From assembly GCA_026874595.1 (NCBI GenBank), contig CM049317.1, forward strand, positions 9,892,382 through 9,956,381: DNA of 64,000 bases. The letters are read 5' to 3'. Numbering within the stretch: position 1 is the stretch's first letter; each line of letters starts with the position of its first letter. The DNA comes from Sipunculus nudus (taxonomy: Eukaryota; Annelida; Sipuncula; Golfingiida; Sipunculidae). The translations under genes and the position numbers were made by a program. The notes under the pieces were generated by a model. The model did not search any database. It was given only the letters and a program-made list of their open reading frames with translations, and was not told where the DNA came from. Positions 11,889 to 23,449 of the stretch are shown piece after piece.

Positions 11889-13823
11889 CTAACTGGTCAT
11901 GTGACCATGCATCCTGAGCACCGAAACGGTCGGATCTCTCCCTTCAGCAGCTGGCATACGATATATGAAGTGTTCGAGGAACTGCAAAGTATTTTTCAGC
12001 TGTTTCGGATATTCAATTCCATACAAGTAGTATGCTGCAAACAATAAAGACACAGCATAGCTAATATCCATGTCCATTTCTTTTACTATATGATTACCCC
12101 GACGATGGCCAAAAAGGCTTTCTTGCATTAAGGGGATTTTCTCCTTTCAGCAAAATCGGGGGTGTGACACAGTTTTCTGCCTCCTACAAATATAAAAATA
12201 GTATTTATATAATACATAAGTCAGAACTGTACTGGTATATTGGTTCATCTAATAATGTGGGTTTCTCTCTGTGAAAATTAAGATTTTGCACTCCGATGGA
12301 TTTGTTTAAGATGCTTTATGTTTACGCATCATAATGTTGAGCATGATTAATCTTCTATAGGTATAAACTTTATTTTGCATGCAGCTGTTTAACCTCGAAT
12401 TTATATTTTCTTTCAAACTCATCCATTCTGTTTTACGTGTGTTGGTCTTTAACTGAGAGGATTCAATAAACATTTCAAGAAATTTAATAGGGGAAAAAAT
12501 CGTGATATGAGATATTCCAAAACAAATATATGGACTTTAAATTATCAAAGCAAGGGCATATAGAGTGACACCCTACCTTTTCTGCCGAGTACATGAGTGA
12601 CTCCTTTTCATGGAAGAGGGATGGCAGCAGAAGTGTGGCAGCTGCAAGCTTCAGTTCTGAAAGTAAAAGAAAGATATATAACGATAAAATATGTAACAAT
12701 GAAGTACTATGGGCTTTTGTTAACTTTTGTCAAAAGTGATTAGGAGTTTATTGGGAAGTTTATGTGTCAGAATGTCTGTTTACTAAAAGGCTAGAAAACC
12801 TGAAAATGAATATCAGTGTCTTGACATTTTGTGACAGATGTGACCTTTGTTAATATCTATATATCTCTTGTTAAAATATGTTTGGATATTGCGTTTTTGT
12901 GCAACTTGTTGCAGCAATTTATTTTGAGAGAATGGTATACTTACTGTTCTCTGCTTCCTCTTCAAGTTACTCATCAATGACGCTGAGCATGCTCTCTTTG
13001 GTACCGCTCTTGGACTTTAACAAGATTTTATCCACCAAGGGTGATAGCCTCTCCTGTAGCGAGTCATCAAGTTGGATACCATACTGGAGGTTCATCTCCA
13101 ACAGCAGCTAAAATGAAGAGTGCAAACAATTTAAGTACAAATTGTAATTGTTCGTTTTTGTATGCAATATCAAAATATTTTTAAAAGACTCGTTTAAGAT
13201 CTGAAAAGGTATAAGCTAATAAGCCCTGTTCTAGAATGTTCTAGAGGTAAATGCAGTATCCATCTATAATGGATATGATTTCTTATAATATTAAGTGATT
13301 AAGTTAACAATTATTAATGACAACAAAGGTTATGTAACATCTGTAATACATAACCATTTTTGTCTCTTGCAGACTCTGATGACTTTTGGATTATTTTTAA
13401 CATTCAAAGAATTTAAAAACTAGTTGGAGATCGGCCATCGAAACTTATTTCAAACTCTAATGTAACGCATTTTTACACAACCACCTCCACATAGGCCACA
13501 AACCATGACGTAAAAATAATGTGTGATGTACAGATCTGTAACTCTCTTGTGTACCAAAAGTGAGAAGTTAGGTGGTCGATATCAGAATAAGAAATCTGAC
13601 TATAAAAGCTTAATGTACTTACAAACTGTGGCAAAGATTAGAAGGGAAACATCTCCAGTGTCTCCTTGGTATCTATGACCTCCATCATTTTTCTTGCACC
13701 GACAGTGCGTTTCATACTGTTGGTCACTAAATCATGATTCGGCCTCACTTTTGACGATTCTCTTCTTAGGCTTTCCAGGTGTACATTCACGCTATGTTCA
13801 TCTTCGTCGTCAGCATGACAAGT
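11889..13823 (-). pseudogene. SAMD3-like gene, C-terminal part, decayed
   Basis: Four exons with good splice sites and continuous phase: 13823-13623, 13107-12945, 12656-12577 and 12183-11889. Translation runs HLESLRRESSKV...MKRTVGARK, LQYGIQLDDSLQERLSPLVDKILL, AAATLLLPSLFHEKESL, then PPILLKGENPL and, in another frame, DISYAVSLLFAAYYLYGIEYP...TLQFLEHFIYRM. The order and motifs match the C-terminal region of the 'sterile alpha motif domain-containing protein 3-like' family of fish and invertebrates (recalled similarity, not searched). Breaks: stop TAA at 13640-13638, stop TAA at 12969-12967, and a frameshift in the last exon near 12.1 kb. The N-terminal domains are absent. It lies entirely within the TIR-bounded unit, so it may be captured cargo. 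Role of the family is unclear. Confidence 0.7.
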
Positions 13824-14034
13824 CTAGAACAGAAATACACAGATGTTTTCACAAGACACAGAAAGAATATCAACATGTAAAAGATAATTTTTGGTATATT
13901 TATAACTGATAATGTTTGATTTGAAAGAAATTAGAGTGTAGTATGGCTTTGTTATTTTCCCCAATCAGTAAAGCCTCTGACTTGGTAATTGTATCCGCCA
14001 AAACGAAGTGCCCCCATGCACTTAAAAAAGACCT

Positions 14035-14035
<1 letters not shown>

Positions 14036-14087
<52 letters not shown>
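14036..14087. repeat. (TA)n microsatellite
   Basis: Perfect TA run of about 52 bp. Confidence 0.98.
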
Positions 14088-14090
<3 letters not shown>

Positions 14091-14487
14091 CGTGTTTATG
14101 TTGGGAGATTTATAAGATAATTAAATCAGATTATGTACATGTATATAAAAGATAAATAATTTAGATTTCTATAACACTATAACAATAAATTTTGGTGTAA
14201 CGGGTCGAACATAAATGTACAGAAATATCGCAATTAGCCAAGTAATGTTAGAATGGTGGGACTTACAAGGAATTAGTAATGCTATGTAATAATTAAATGT
14301 AATGCACTTGAATGGTTTGACTATTCATAGCAGGTTGATATATATTTTAAGAGTACATGTCTTGTTTTGTATTGTAATTTAATTCTTCTTTTTGTTAATC
14401 TATTACTTTATTTATCAACTGCACTGTTTGCCATATTGTATAGTATAGGCCTAAATGAAATTCCTCTATATGTGAGTAACCACATGG

Positions 14488-14778
14488 TTTTGCTATTTAT
14501 TATACTAATATTGTGCTGTTGCTCGGTTTAGTACCATCTGAGTAACCACATCCGAGTGCAAAGGCAGCAAAACATTCCCCTTTTAATTGGCCTTTAATTG
14601 GTTTATACAGTCATCTGACTTACTAAAGGGATTAACTGGCGTGCCCAGCAAAGTGTCCAGGGGCTAACCAATTAGTGGGGCATTAATTGCAATACATAAT
14701 ATATACTGTCCTGGTTGGCAGTGTCCTGGTTCAGGCTGGTTGGCAGCGCAGCTAACCAGGGCAGTAGTGTTTTAGACC
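14488..14778 (-). repeat. Right terminal inverted repeat of the 5.5-kb unit
   Basis: Reverse complement of 9324-9598. It has an extra short duplication (GAGTAACCACAT occurs twice, near 14475 and 14541) and an inserted stretch around GTCCTGGTTCAGGCTGG. Confidence 0.8.
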
Positions 14779-14799
14779 CTTATCTACTTGGGACCTAAT

Positions 14800-15890
14800 T
14801 TAGGTCCCAGATCTGTACATACTTACGTCTGATGAGCATGTTTATTATGCACAGTTTCGGTTTTTTGTTCATATTCTACCAACTATACTAGTCGGGTTCC
14901 CCTTCATGCACATGTACACAGGCCTGGACTGAAAGATGTTGACGTGTCCTTATGTTGGTACATGTATATAGAGAGTCAGAGTTTTTTTATACTGTTTGAT
15001 TTTCCACAGATATTAAAATAATTAATGAATTTTAGATAATTGACTTAAAATCATTTATTCCAGCATATATATGTAACAGGTATACAGAATATTTCTGGGC
15101 GTTGCTAAAATGAAGGCCGATTAAAATGGTTAAAATAGGCATATAGAAAAAAAGCAAGACATTTTTTATGGGAACTATCAAAATTATGATTTTATGTTTT
15201 AAATTTCCAAAATTGAATTTATTTTTTAAATGTTCACGTATAAAAGTCTTCTCATTAAAGATAAAAAAAAATTAGAAATACACATTTTAGAAAACATGTT
15301 CTAACATGTTTTAACTCAACACCCCGTTTGGAAAATGAATACAATTCATGAGACATTGTTAGCTTTTAAATTATATATACAATTTTAAAAAAAGTTCAAT
15401 TTCTTTAAAACATCATTTCCTTCATTATTACTATACAAACAAGAAAGGAAGAAATGAAATATACATTTCAAAAACTACAAATACGAAGGCCATGGGTAAT
15501 AAAAACAAATCTATAACAGATCCCATTTATTGGCAAAAGTTTTCACATGTAAAGTAATAAGCTGTAAATATATAAGACACAAGCAATAGATTTGTATAAG
15601 ATTTTTGTCTTCAGATTTATGGTGCCTAATATTTTATCATTTCTTTAAAGGTATATTTAACGAGGGGCGACAGCCAACCGCATCCATACTGAGGCCCTGC
15701 ATATACATATACAATAAATATCCTAAAATGCAATCTCGGGGAAAGCCAACAGCTGACACATCAACGGCTGTCACATTTAAACCAGAAATATCTGCTTTTA
15801 CAATGACAGCACGAACTCGATTGAAATATACATAATTTGAAACTGACACATAGCATGATTATACTCCCCATGCACACGGCAAATGCAAAA
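14800..15890. other. Intergenic, AT-rich, no gene seen
   Basis: No exon, RNA gene or clear repeat boundary is recognised. Two overlapping frames at 15605-15849 (76 and 70 aa) have no family motif and no splice context that decides between them. Confidence 0.5.
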
Positions 15891-15895
15891 CGGTG

Positions 15896-16039
15896 AAATT
15901 AACAAGCTCACAACTCAGACTGAAATTGACAAGCCCTTGAAACTGACAAGCTCATAACTCAGATTGAAATTGACAAGCCCTTGAAACTGACAAGCTCATA
16001 ACTCAAATTGAAATTGACAAGCCCTTGAAACTGACAAGT
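15896..16039. repeat. 44-bp tandem repeat, about 3 units
   Basis: ACAAGCTCA starts at 15902, 15946 and 15990, exactly 44 bp apart. Each unit has two half-units, 'gaaattgacaagcccttg' and 'aaactgacaagctcataac', which resemble each other. Confidence 0.9.
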
Positions 16040-16078
16040 AACAGAGGTTTAGTTGGAACAACTGGAGGATGAACCTGA

Positions 16079-16079
16079 C

Positions 16080-16138
<59 letters not shown>
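16079..16138. repeat. (TA)n then (GA)n microsatellite
   Basis: TA dinucleotides to about 16119, then about 10 GA units to 16138. Confidence 0.97.
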
Positions 16139-16153
16139 TAGGCTATATACATA

Positions 16154-16742
16154 CTAGGGCCCTGCGCGGGGCGGGTTTTGACCCGCAGCCCGCGGGGGCC
16201 CAAATAAAGTCTGTGCGGGGCGGGCTGCGGGTTGATGATCTGGCGGTTCAGTAGAACATGAATATATAATTATTCATAAAAAAAACTTTCATTCTAAGAC
16301 ATTGATATTTTTGTATAAAATGTTTTCATGTGCATGCTGTAAAAATAGTAATATGAAAAGATAAATGTTTATAAAAGATTTAATTTATTCCTGTTAACCC
16401 CTTACACTGACTGACAGTTGTGACAACAATATGCATATGTGTCTTTTCTATAGGTATAACTTCAATTTGTTATACAAAATAGATGATGCATCATTAATCT
16501 GAAATTTAGATTTTAAACAACTGTCCATGGCTGAGGGAGCTGGTGCGGATCCGACAGAGTCAGATATCACCGTGATCATCTTGAGCGCCGAAATCACTTT
16601 TACGCCGACGACGGTATATGGCCATCTTTTCCTGCTAAACTGGTTCCGCGTCTTCGGCGGCCCTTGGTTAAGTCACTTTGACGTGATAAAGCATGCACCT
16701 ATCACACCGGGAAAGCGTATGAAAAGCGGATCAAAAGCTTAA
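16154..16742 (+). mobile_element. Possible hAT-like end with short N-terminal ORF
   Basis: A GC-rich block (GGGCCCTGCGCGGGGCGGG, then GACCCGCAGCCCGCGG, then GCGGGGCGGGCTGCGGG) resembles GC-rich ends of hAT elements. It is followed 270 bp later by an ORF starting MAEGAGADPTESD with a good context (GTCCATGG), 71 aa, which ends without any zinc-finger or catalytic domain. No right-hand end was found. The grouping is inference; the ORF may be chance. Confidence 0.25.
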
Positions 16743-17105
16743 ATCAGTTTTTCCGTGCCCCAATGTCGGAATTCATTCGCCAAATTTCCCGAAGCAAAAG
16801 AGAAATTAGTGATACGAGGCAATAATGTCGCTTTTGAGTCGCCTATTGGTTCGTTAATCATGCGTTTTTCATACGCCTATTCGGATTTCCCTCGATTTTG
16901 TATATGTTTTGGATCGCCGGCTTCTTTTATCATTCGTTTATGTTTCAGGTCGTTATTGCATCTGAATCATCCTCTACACCTTTAAATTTCCAAACTTTCG
17001 CTTTCCATGTCCATTTTCTCATAAAATAATGTTTTTGGTTCGTCATTCGGTCTGACACGGGCTTTAGGGGTTAAACGTTAACCGACATAAGGGAAATATT
17101 TTTAA

Positions 17106-17320
17106 GACAGAAGCAGATCCAGGCGGAGGGTGCAGGGGGTCCGGACCCCCCGCCCCCCTTTTATAGGCCGACGCACTCTTTCTTTAAGGGTTTGAGACCA
17201 ATTTTTGCTGGCAGGACCCCCCCCCCTCCTTTTCCTGACCCGGGGACCCTTTTTTTTAGGTTTTTCAATAGTCCTCCAATGTTGGACCCCATCCATTCCT
17301 AAAACCTGAATCCGCCCCTG
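17106..17320. repeat. Inverted copy of the GGTCCGGACC repeat
   Basis: Shares with 5716-5895, in opposite orientation, 'AGCAGATCCAGG', GGGGGTCCGGACCCCCC, poly-C and 'CCTTTTTTTTAGGTTTTTC'. No coding content; the 77-aa frame is a shadow. Confidence 0.65.
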
Positions 17321-17428
17321 TTTGATAGTACCCACTGCGATTATAATAGCACCCTGACCATCATGTTTAACTATTAGACTGGCAGTGTTAGGTTTTGGCT
17401 TAGCATAGGCGGCGAAATCAAATATTCA

Positions 17429-17460
17429 TTGGGAGGAAGGGGCGGGGGGGGGGGGGGGGC
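17429..17460. repeat. Poly-G tract
   Basis: G-rich run with about 18 consecutive G, typical of several in this window (also about 2480, 5852, 47468, 55348). Confidence 0.95.
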
Positions 17461-18179
17461 TGCAATAGTAGACCAATATACGGTATACTTCAAGTACGGA
17501 AACACCGCGCACATTTCATTGTTATTACTATATGCTTATAGTAATTACTTCCATTCCAAACTGAGACAGACCATTTTGCCATTTGGTGATGAAAAACTTA
17601 AATCGCTGTATACTATTTTATTTGTGGGGGAAATCCTACAACAATATAAGAGCTGCTTTCGTGTTATTAGCAACTTCTAATGGCTAAATAAGGTCGCAAG
17701 ACTTGGGAGTTTAAGCCCCAATAAAAGATACTGATATCAAAACTGCGTTTACTCCAATGGCTGTATAAGATAAGCAGGCCATGCATGGTGACGGATTGTT
17801 ACTACACCTGAAGTACTAGGCTTTAGTGCTTGGTTGTTTGGTCTTAGTGCTTGGATATTTAATCGAATATTTACATGAACGGATTTTGATTGAATTTTAC
17901 GAGGGTTAGGGGTACACAGATGGAACAACTATAAAAATCTTGCAGAACACCAGAGTGCGATTTGTTCAAATGATTCATTGATATTATTTCAAAGCTCAAC
18001 GTATATTCCCCGGCTGAGCGTCATTTACGTGTATTAGGGGCAGCCTTTATACTGGAGGAGAGAGCTGACCTACGATGTAACCATCGAGATGAGGAGCCGT
18101 GACATTCTGGGATTGCATCCATTCCTTATACCTGTTAAAAGCATCCAAAGAAATTCAATCAGTGTATGCGCTCATGAAA

Positions 18180-18350
18180 CTTTCAGGGCACCTCGGGAAT
18201 GAGCCAGTGAAGAATAAATTACATTTCGGTGTAGGCCCAACTCATGATCTGGATCCAGGAAAGACGTCCAGTAATATTCACAAACGTGCAGTCACATTTG
18301 CAGGATTGAACATGGGAATATGGACCGAATAAGTGAATGCAACACTTTTA
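18180..18350 (+). repeat. Dispersed repeat, copy 1
   Basis: Shares ordered blocks with 23296-23445: CGGGAATGAG.CA.TGAAGAAT, 'CTCATGATCTGGATCCAG', GTAATATTCA, GCAGTCACAT.TGC and GGATTGAAC.TG.GAATATGG. It is moderately diverged with no coding content, and is probably a fragment of a common transposon-derived repeat. Confidence 0.65.
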
Positions 18351-18359
18351 TTGGGCCAA

Positions 18360-21300
18360 TGATCTTGGAAATAGTCAATAAGAGAATGAAAACACGGTGT
18401 AGGGTTTTCCCACAGATAATAAAAAAGAACACAGGAATTTAAATTTACCATCACCAATAGATAAAAAACCTGTCCGAATTTAGAATGCGTATTACTAACA
18501 TGCCAAAACAGTTTACTGTCAGTCAGTGCATAGGGTGTACGCTGTACTACAGATATACGCTGTATACGGGTATACGCTTTACTGAAGATCCGAAATGTGG
18601 CCGGTTACTCTCTTCACCATTAATTGGCTTTACAGTGTCATTTCCTTAAACATACGTAGGGACCCCAGCTACTCTCCAAGGGACTTACCTGCGGGCCGTG
18701 GAGGTCTGGCCCTCCAGGCCCGCTAACTCGTGACTGACCACTTACGCCCTCCCCCTTAACTGGCTGTGATTCATTATCAGGGCATAAATGGTTGAGCCAA
18801 CTTGTAGTGTGGGGGTGAGGGGTTATCTATTAGGAGTATATGGAATATCCTACAACGGGTTGCGGGGCACCGCCCATAATATAATAATAGAATTTTGCAA
18901 TAATATTTACACGGACGGTTGAAAATATTTTCAAATCCCTATATTGTAATAGATTAATTGACACAGCAGCTTAATTCACGTGGGTATGGTCTTAGACAGG
19001 TTAGTTATAACCAATGGGGATCCGTTCTTTTCACTCAAGATCAAGGGTGGTCTTAATAGACAGTTCGTCTTTGAGACAAGTTCAACTATATCTCAACTTT
19101 AATTGGAATTATTTACAGGGAATTTATAACGAAACATTGATAACGGACCCCCCACCCCCCCGAAAAAATCATATATTTTGCAGTTAAAAATATTTATATG
19201 ACACAAACTCATTCTATCATCGAGAAAAAAAAAGGTTAATAAAATGTCAGTCGACATAAAGGGAAAGTGGTAGTCTTAAAAGTATACAAATCTGAAAGCC
19301 ACGAGTAACAACAACATTTTATTTCACATATGCACATGTGCATTTTTTTTCATATTCTGCACTAGTCGGCACTGTGTCACGTCACGATTACATTTGTAAG
19401 AGGTACCGTATGTCCGCGGCAAAATTACGGTAAAAGGTACCGCAGTTGCGATCTCCACCAAGTGCACTCTGCTCCCCTTTCAACTCTGTCAAGCGTTTTT
19501 GCCAGACTCCATGATGAGCAAGTCTGATGAAAGAACGGACATAAAACAGGCTGGTTAGGCTTAACGATGACACAAATCTGTTTAACTCCATAATTAAATA
19601 TTTTATCAACAGGATTTTAATACCGGTATGTTTGAACTCAAAGACTTCAGCTGTTAAAAACTACCATGGGAGAAGTATGGAACAGGAACTGTGCCATAAA
19701 AAATGTAATTAACCACCACAATGAATGATTGACCAGTTTCTTGAGGCGTCAGGGACGCACGTAAATATCAACAATTGCTGATTATGTATTCCTGGCCAGG
19801 TCATGTAAAACCAAAGGAATTTTTAAGGTGTGACTGAGGAGCGCAGCTGTAAGACGCGGGGATAATTATTACCGCCAGGTGTTCATGTTTGAAATAATTA
19901 AGATCTGGTAAACATTAAATTTTCTTCAACTGTAAATTGATTTTTTAACAGGTTATACATGTCAAAATAAGAATATTTTTCAACTGTAAGTTTGTTTGTT
20001 TCACTGACTGACCACCAGTTGCCGCTGACATTGCCACTGAAGGGTTCCTTATTTCACAGATTGAACGCCAGATGACGCTAATTACCGGTCATGATATACT
20101 GGTACACCGATGCAGCGTTTTCAATACCCAAGTGTAATAAAAATATAAATTGTACCACCTGTAAAGCTGCCGAAATTAGCCTTTGATGCTTCGTAAAATA
20201 AATGATATTTAATATTGATATGTAAATTGTGTTTAGTCAATCATATTAAAGGTAGCAGTATAAATCTGTATGATACTCATATGGTGCAAAATTCATGATA
20301 ATTTATTGATTTACCTGACAAAAGCAACAAACCATGTAAATAATGTAACTAGCAGATCCTCTCTTCAATACCAATAAAAGTCCCGAATAGAGTACAAAAT
20401 AAAGTAGAGTCTTTTCAAAACATGGTATTAACTCATTCAAATTTTGCTTAACATATTATTAACAACAACAACAAAATTGAACTTTAAATCTGAACAATAC
20501 ACAAGGCCATTCTGTACACCTTGATATTGCACTTTCTTTCTAAAACAATAAATTGTTAATTTAAAGAAGAATTTCCCTTATGAGTGCTGAAGGTCATACA
20601 CAAACTGAACAGCAAGTAAAGAGATAAATATATCAATTGTGATGAACATAATGCAGTAGCATTGAAAGTGCAAAGACTTTTCAGGATGTGAAACTATATA
20701 AAGTACATGATGTAATTGACCTTTAAATTTTGCTATACATAGTATTAAGATACTTTTATTAGACAAACTTAATCAGATAATCGACTAAAAAATTTCTACA
20801 GCCTAACTTCACAAAACCTGTACATCTGAACAAAAAGCATAATACAAAATGAAAATGTTAATATTTCTTTTTCAGGGAATTTTAAATGTAGAATACAGAT
20901 AATAAAAATATCAGATCAATTAAAATTGTCATTTATACATGTTTATTTCATTCAACCTATTTTTGATTGGTCCCATAACAATTTATTCTTGTAAGACAAA
21001 CAGTCGGTAGTAAACAAGGTCACTTATGAACCTACACTAATTTGGTTCAGCCCATAATAATGATGGCAAAACCCTAATCACATCGTGCAACAGGATAAGA
21101 TAACCCTTATTTACTGGACAATTATAAACATTGTAAAGCATTTACATTCATTTAAAATTATACCTCTGAAATACCTACAAGGGCCTGGCAATGATATATT
21201 ACTGTAATAGGTTTACTAGGTGAAACTGGTAAGACTTTTGAAATTAATTTGAGATATTATATACCAACATGTATTTACAAAGTATTCCTTATTCCCCTCA

Positions 21301-21760
21301 CGGAGTGCATTATTAACAAACCATTGTTGCATCATCTCTTACATTATGTGTAAACATTATATACACACACACATATATATATATTATGGCTGTCACAATT
21401 TACTGATACTTAGTCATACAGAGTCAAATATTGCATCAGCATCACCTAATGTCATTCCATTGTTAGGCTGATGATATATGGCCTTCTAACAGAAATCAAA
21501 CATTAACAACTTCCAGCATTTAATAATGGTTGGCAGCCAGGCACATGTAAGGAAAATATCACTGGCCAGAAATAGATGAATTGGCATTTGATTGGCTGAC
21601 TGCCACATTTTCAAACCAATTACAGAGTCTGTTTCATTGATAGTTATCCCTGAAGCATGGAAGCAATGGCACCAAAGCTTGAAAACTCCAAAAACATAGA
21701 AGAGCAAGACCTTGAACCAAACTCCAATCCTATTTCATAAATATGTACTAGCTGTATACC
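18360..21760. other. Intergenic, no convincing gene
   Basis: AT-rich sequence with no recognised family. The only frame with some protein-like character is at 19388-19609 on the minus strand: M-E-L-N-R-F then SLTSLFYVRSFIRLAHHGVW with raised CpG nearby. A donor-like GCG|GTACC would end it as a first exon of about 50 residues, but I do not recognise it and no partner exon is seen. Confidence 0.4.
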
Positions 21761-21764
21761 AATA

Positions 21765-21990
21765 ATTATGACATATGACCTGTTACATCAAGGTTTTAGT
21801 GTGTATGTAAAATGACAGCCCCCATCAGTGGTTTCAAGAAATGTGGGGAAATAAACCTGTCAGGGTTTGATAGAGGTGGGAATGTGACATTAAAAGTAAT
21901 CACATGACAGCATCAAATCTTTCTGCTGAAAGAGTTTGCTTGCAAGGGGCAAGGGGACCTGTACCTTTAGCGTGGAACAGCCCTTATTTG
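21765..21990 (+). repeat. Dispersed repeat, copy 1 of a pair
   Basis: Matches 27340-27560 in order: 'TTTTAGTGTGTATG', AAAATGACAGCCCCCAT, AATAAACCTGTCAGGGTT, GATAAGGGTG-like and AGAGTTTG..TG.CAAGG. Both copies are in the same orientation. Confidence 0.7.
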
Positions 21991-22875
21991 GACCATGCCC
22001 AAATCATAAATGTATAGCAGGATTGTGTATTACACTTGTGAGGGATTTGCAAGGTTTATTGTATCCTGATATAAAATAGCATTGCGTGGAAATGCAGTAT
22101 GTCTAAAAATATATATAGCATTGAATGATACAAAAGACATGAAGCAGTCCTCAGCGAATATCTATACAAAACAGCACAGCTGGGACATTAGTGCCACATG
22201 GTGGCCAGGTACAGAACTACATTTGATTTGTTCATATTTTGCTGAAACGCAACTATCATAATTTAATAAATATAAGAAACTTATGTTTGTAAAATTAACA
22301 ATGTGGCACATGTTCTAATTTAAAATCTCATGTTTGTATCAGCAGTTTTGTTCAATATTTTCACACCAGGTGATTTTTTTTTTCCACAGAACAGTTTTTA
22401 CTGTTACCCTTTATTTTTTTATCCTGAATACTGCAATAATATCAACTAGCTAACATGCTGCTTCCCATTATACAACATACGACAGCATATCTTATTTGGA
22501 CAAATACTGATACCTGCAGTGTATAATATACAACCCATATTAACATAAAAACTTATCATATTTTAGTTGCACATGATTACAATACCTAGTACTGGTGATG
22601 CTGTGCTTCAGTACTGGTGTTGGTCTGAAGACCATTACAGCTGTTCTTGATTCGAGGCACTAAGAAAAAACTGTCAAAATCTCTAACAGGTCTGACGAGC
22701 AGAAATTCTGTTTAGCATGATCTACTGATCTTAATAACAATATTATTACAACAAATCTCTCGCCTTAAAATGTTCTTCCTTTGATAAATAACCTTTCCTC
22801 TTTCCTCAACAGAAAAGGTTACATGACAGCACTGCTTAGTTTTCTGTCAGCTGCCCTGGTAGTAATATTACAGAT

Positions 22876-23062
22876 TAAGGTGGAATGTGTCTGAAAGACC
22901 ACCTGTCTAATGAGACCACCTGTCTAATAACCCCACCCTTGGGTGAACAAAAAGCAGTCATATTTGTTATAGATGGCCTGTCTAATAAGACCATATGTGA
23001 TTTGAAACCACTTTTTGCCAGTCCCATGGGTGGTCCCATAACATGTTTCACTGTATACAAAT
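22876..23062. mobile_element. Probable MITE (GACCACCTGTCTAA type)
   Basis: Repeated AAGACCACCTGTCTAA phrases at the left and GGTGGTCCCATAACATG, then TTTCACTGTATAC, at the right. This has the same general design as the 30197-30375 element (ends CAGTGAAAC). The left end is ragged, so boundaries are approximate. Confidence 0.5.
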
Positions 23063-23295
23063 TATGTGTGGGTTGTTACATTGAGACTTTGTGAGGACAA
23101 AGACGCCACTATAAGGGAGGGTAAGTACAGAGGATCTGGCTTGGATTCCTAGCCATGGATCCTGTGGTCTTGGTCTTAGTTTTGGTCTCAAATTGACTGG
23201 TCTGGCTAAATTGTTGTTGCCTTCATCAAGAAGAAATGCATTTGTGTGGTATATGTGTTTTTTCACAACAGAACTCTTGAACAGAATCCAATGTA

Positions 23296-23445
23296 ATTTG
23301 CAGGCCATCTCAGGAATGAGACAATGAAGAATTGATCAGATTTTGGTGGTGGTCTGGCTTATGATCCGGATCCAGTAAGGGCTTCATTAATATTCATAAT
23401 GGGGCAGTCACATATGCCGGATTGAACCTGTGAATATGGGCCAAC
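23296..23445 (+). repeat. Dispersed repeat, copy 2
   Basis: Same ordered blocks as 18180-18350, including GATCCGGATCCAGTAAGG and GCAGTCACATATGCCGGATT. Confidence 0.65.
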
Positions 23446-23449
23446 AATT

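Larger units (their letters stand above)
9318..14783. mobile_element. 5.5-kb TIR-bounded unit carrying a gene remnant
   Basis: Inverted repeats of about 270-290 bp bound the unit: 9324-9598 and 14488-14778. Shared blocks include GGTCTAAAACACTACTG, CCTGGTTGGCAG, CCAACCAGGACAGTATATAT, CCCCACTAATTGG, TAGTAAGTCAGATG and ATTAGTATAATAAATAGCAA. Just outside, the 9-mer CTACTTGGG occurs at 9309-9317 and again at 14784-14792 in direct orientation, as expected for a target-site duplication. Long TIRs with a 9-bp duplication resemble Mutator-like elements, but the outermost ~6 bp of the two ends match poorly and no transposase is recognisable. Inside are iterated GTCCCACCCGTAAC motifs, a GGTTCTT-rich repeat and a decayed SAMD3-like gene. 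The superfamily assignment is inference. Confidence 0.6.

Noticed and set aside
15605-15849. Overlapping 76-aa (+) and 70-aa (-) frames
   Set aside because: Neither shows a known domain, and two frames on opposite strands cannot both be trusted; no supporting exon nearby.
16527-16985. Two successive plus-strand frames (71 and 76 aa) as one host gene
   Set aside because: The first has a good start context but no domain; the second is in different sequence without a splice junction. At most a transposon-end ORF.
19388-19609. 73-aa minus-strand frame as a gene
   Set aside because: Some protein-like features (SLFYVRSFIRLAHHGVW) and local CpG, but no family recognised and no second exon; mentioned only in the stretch description.
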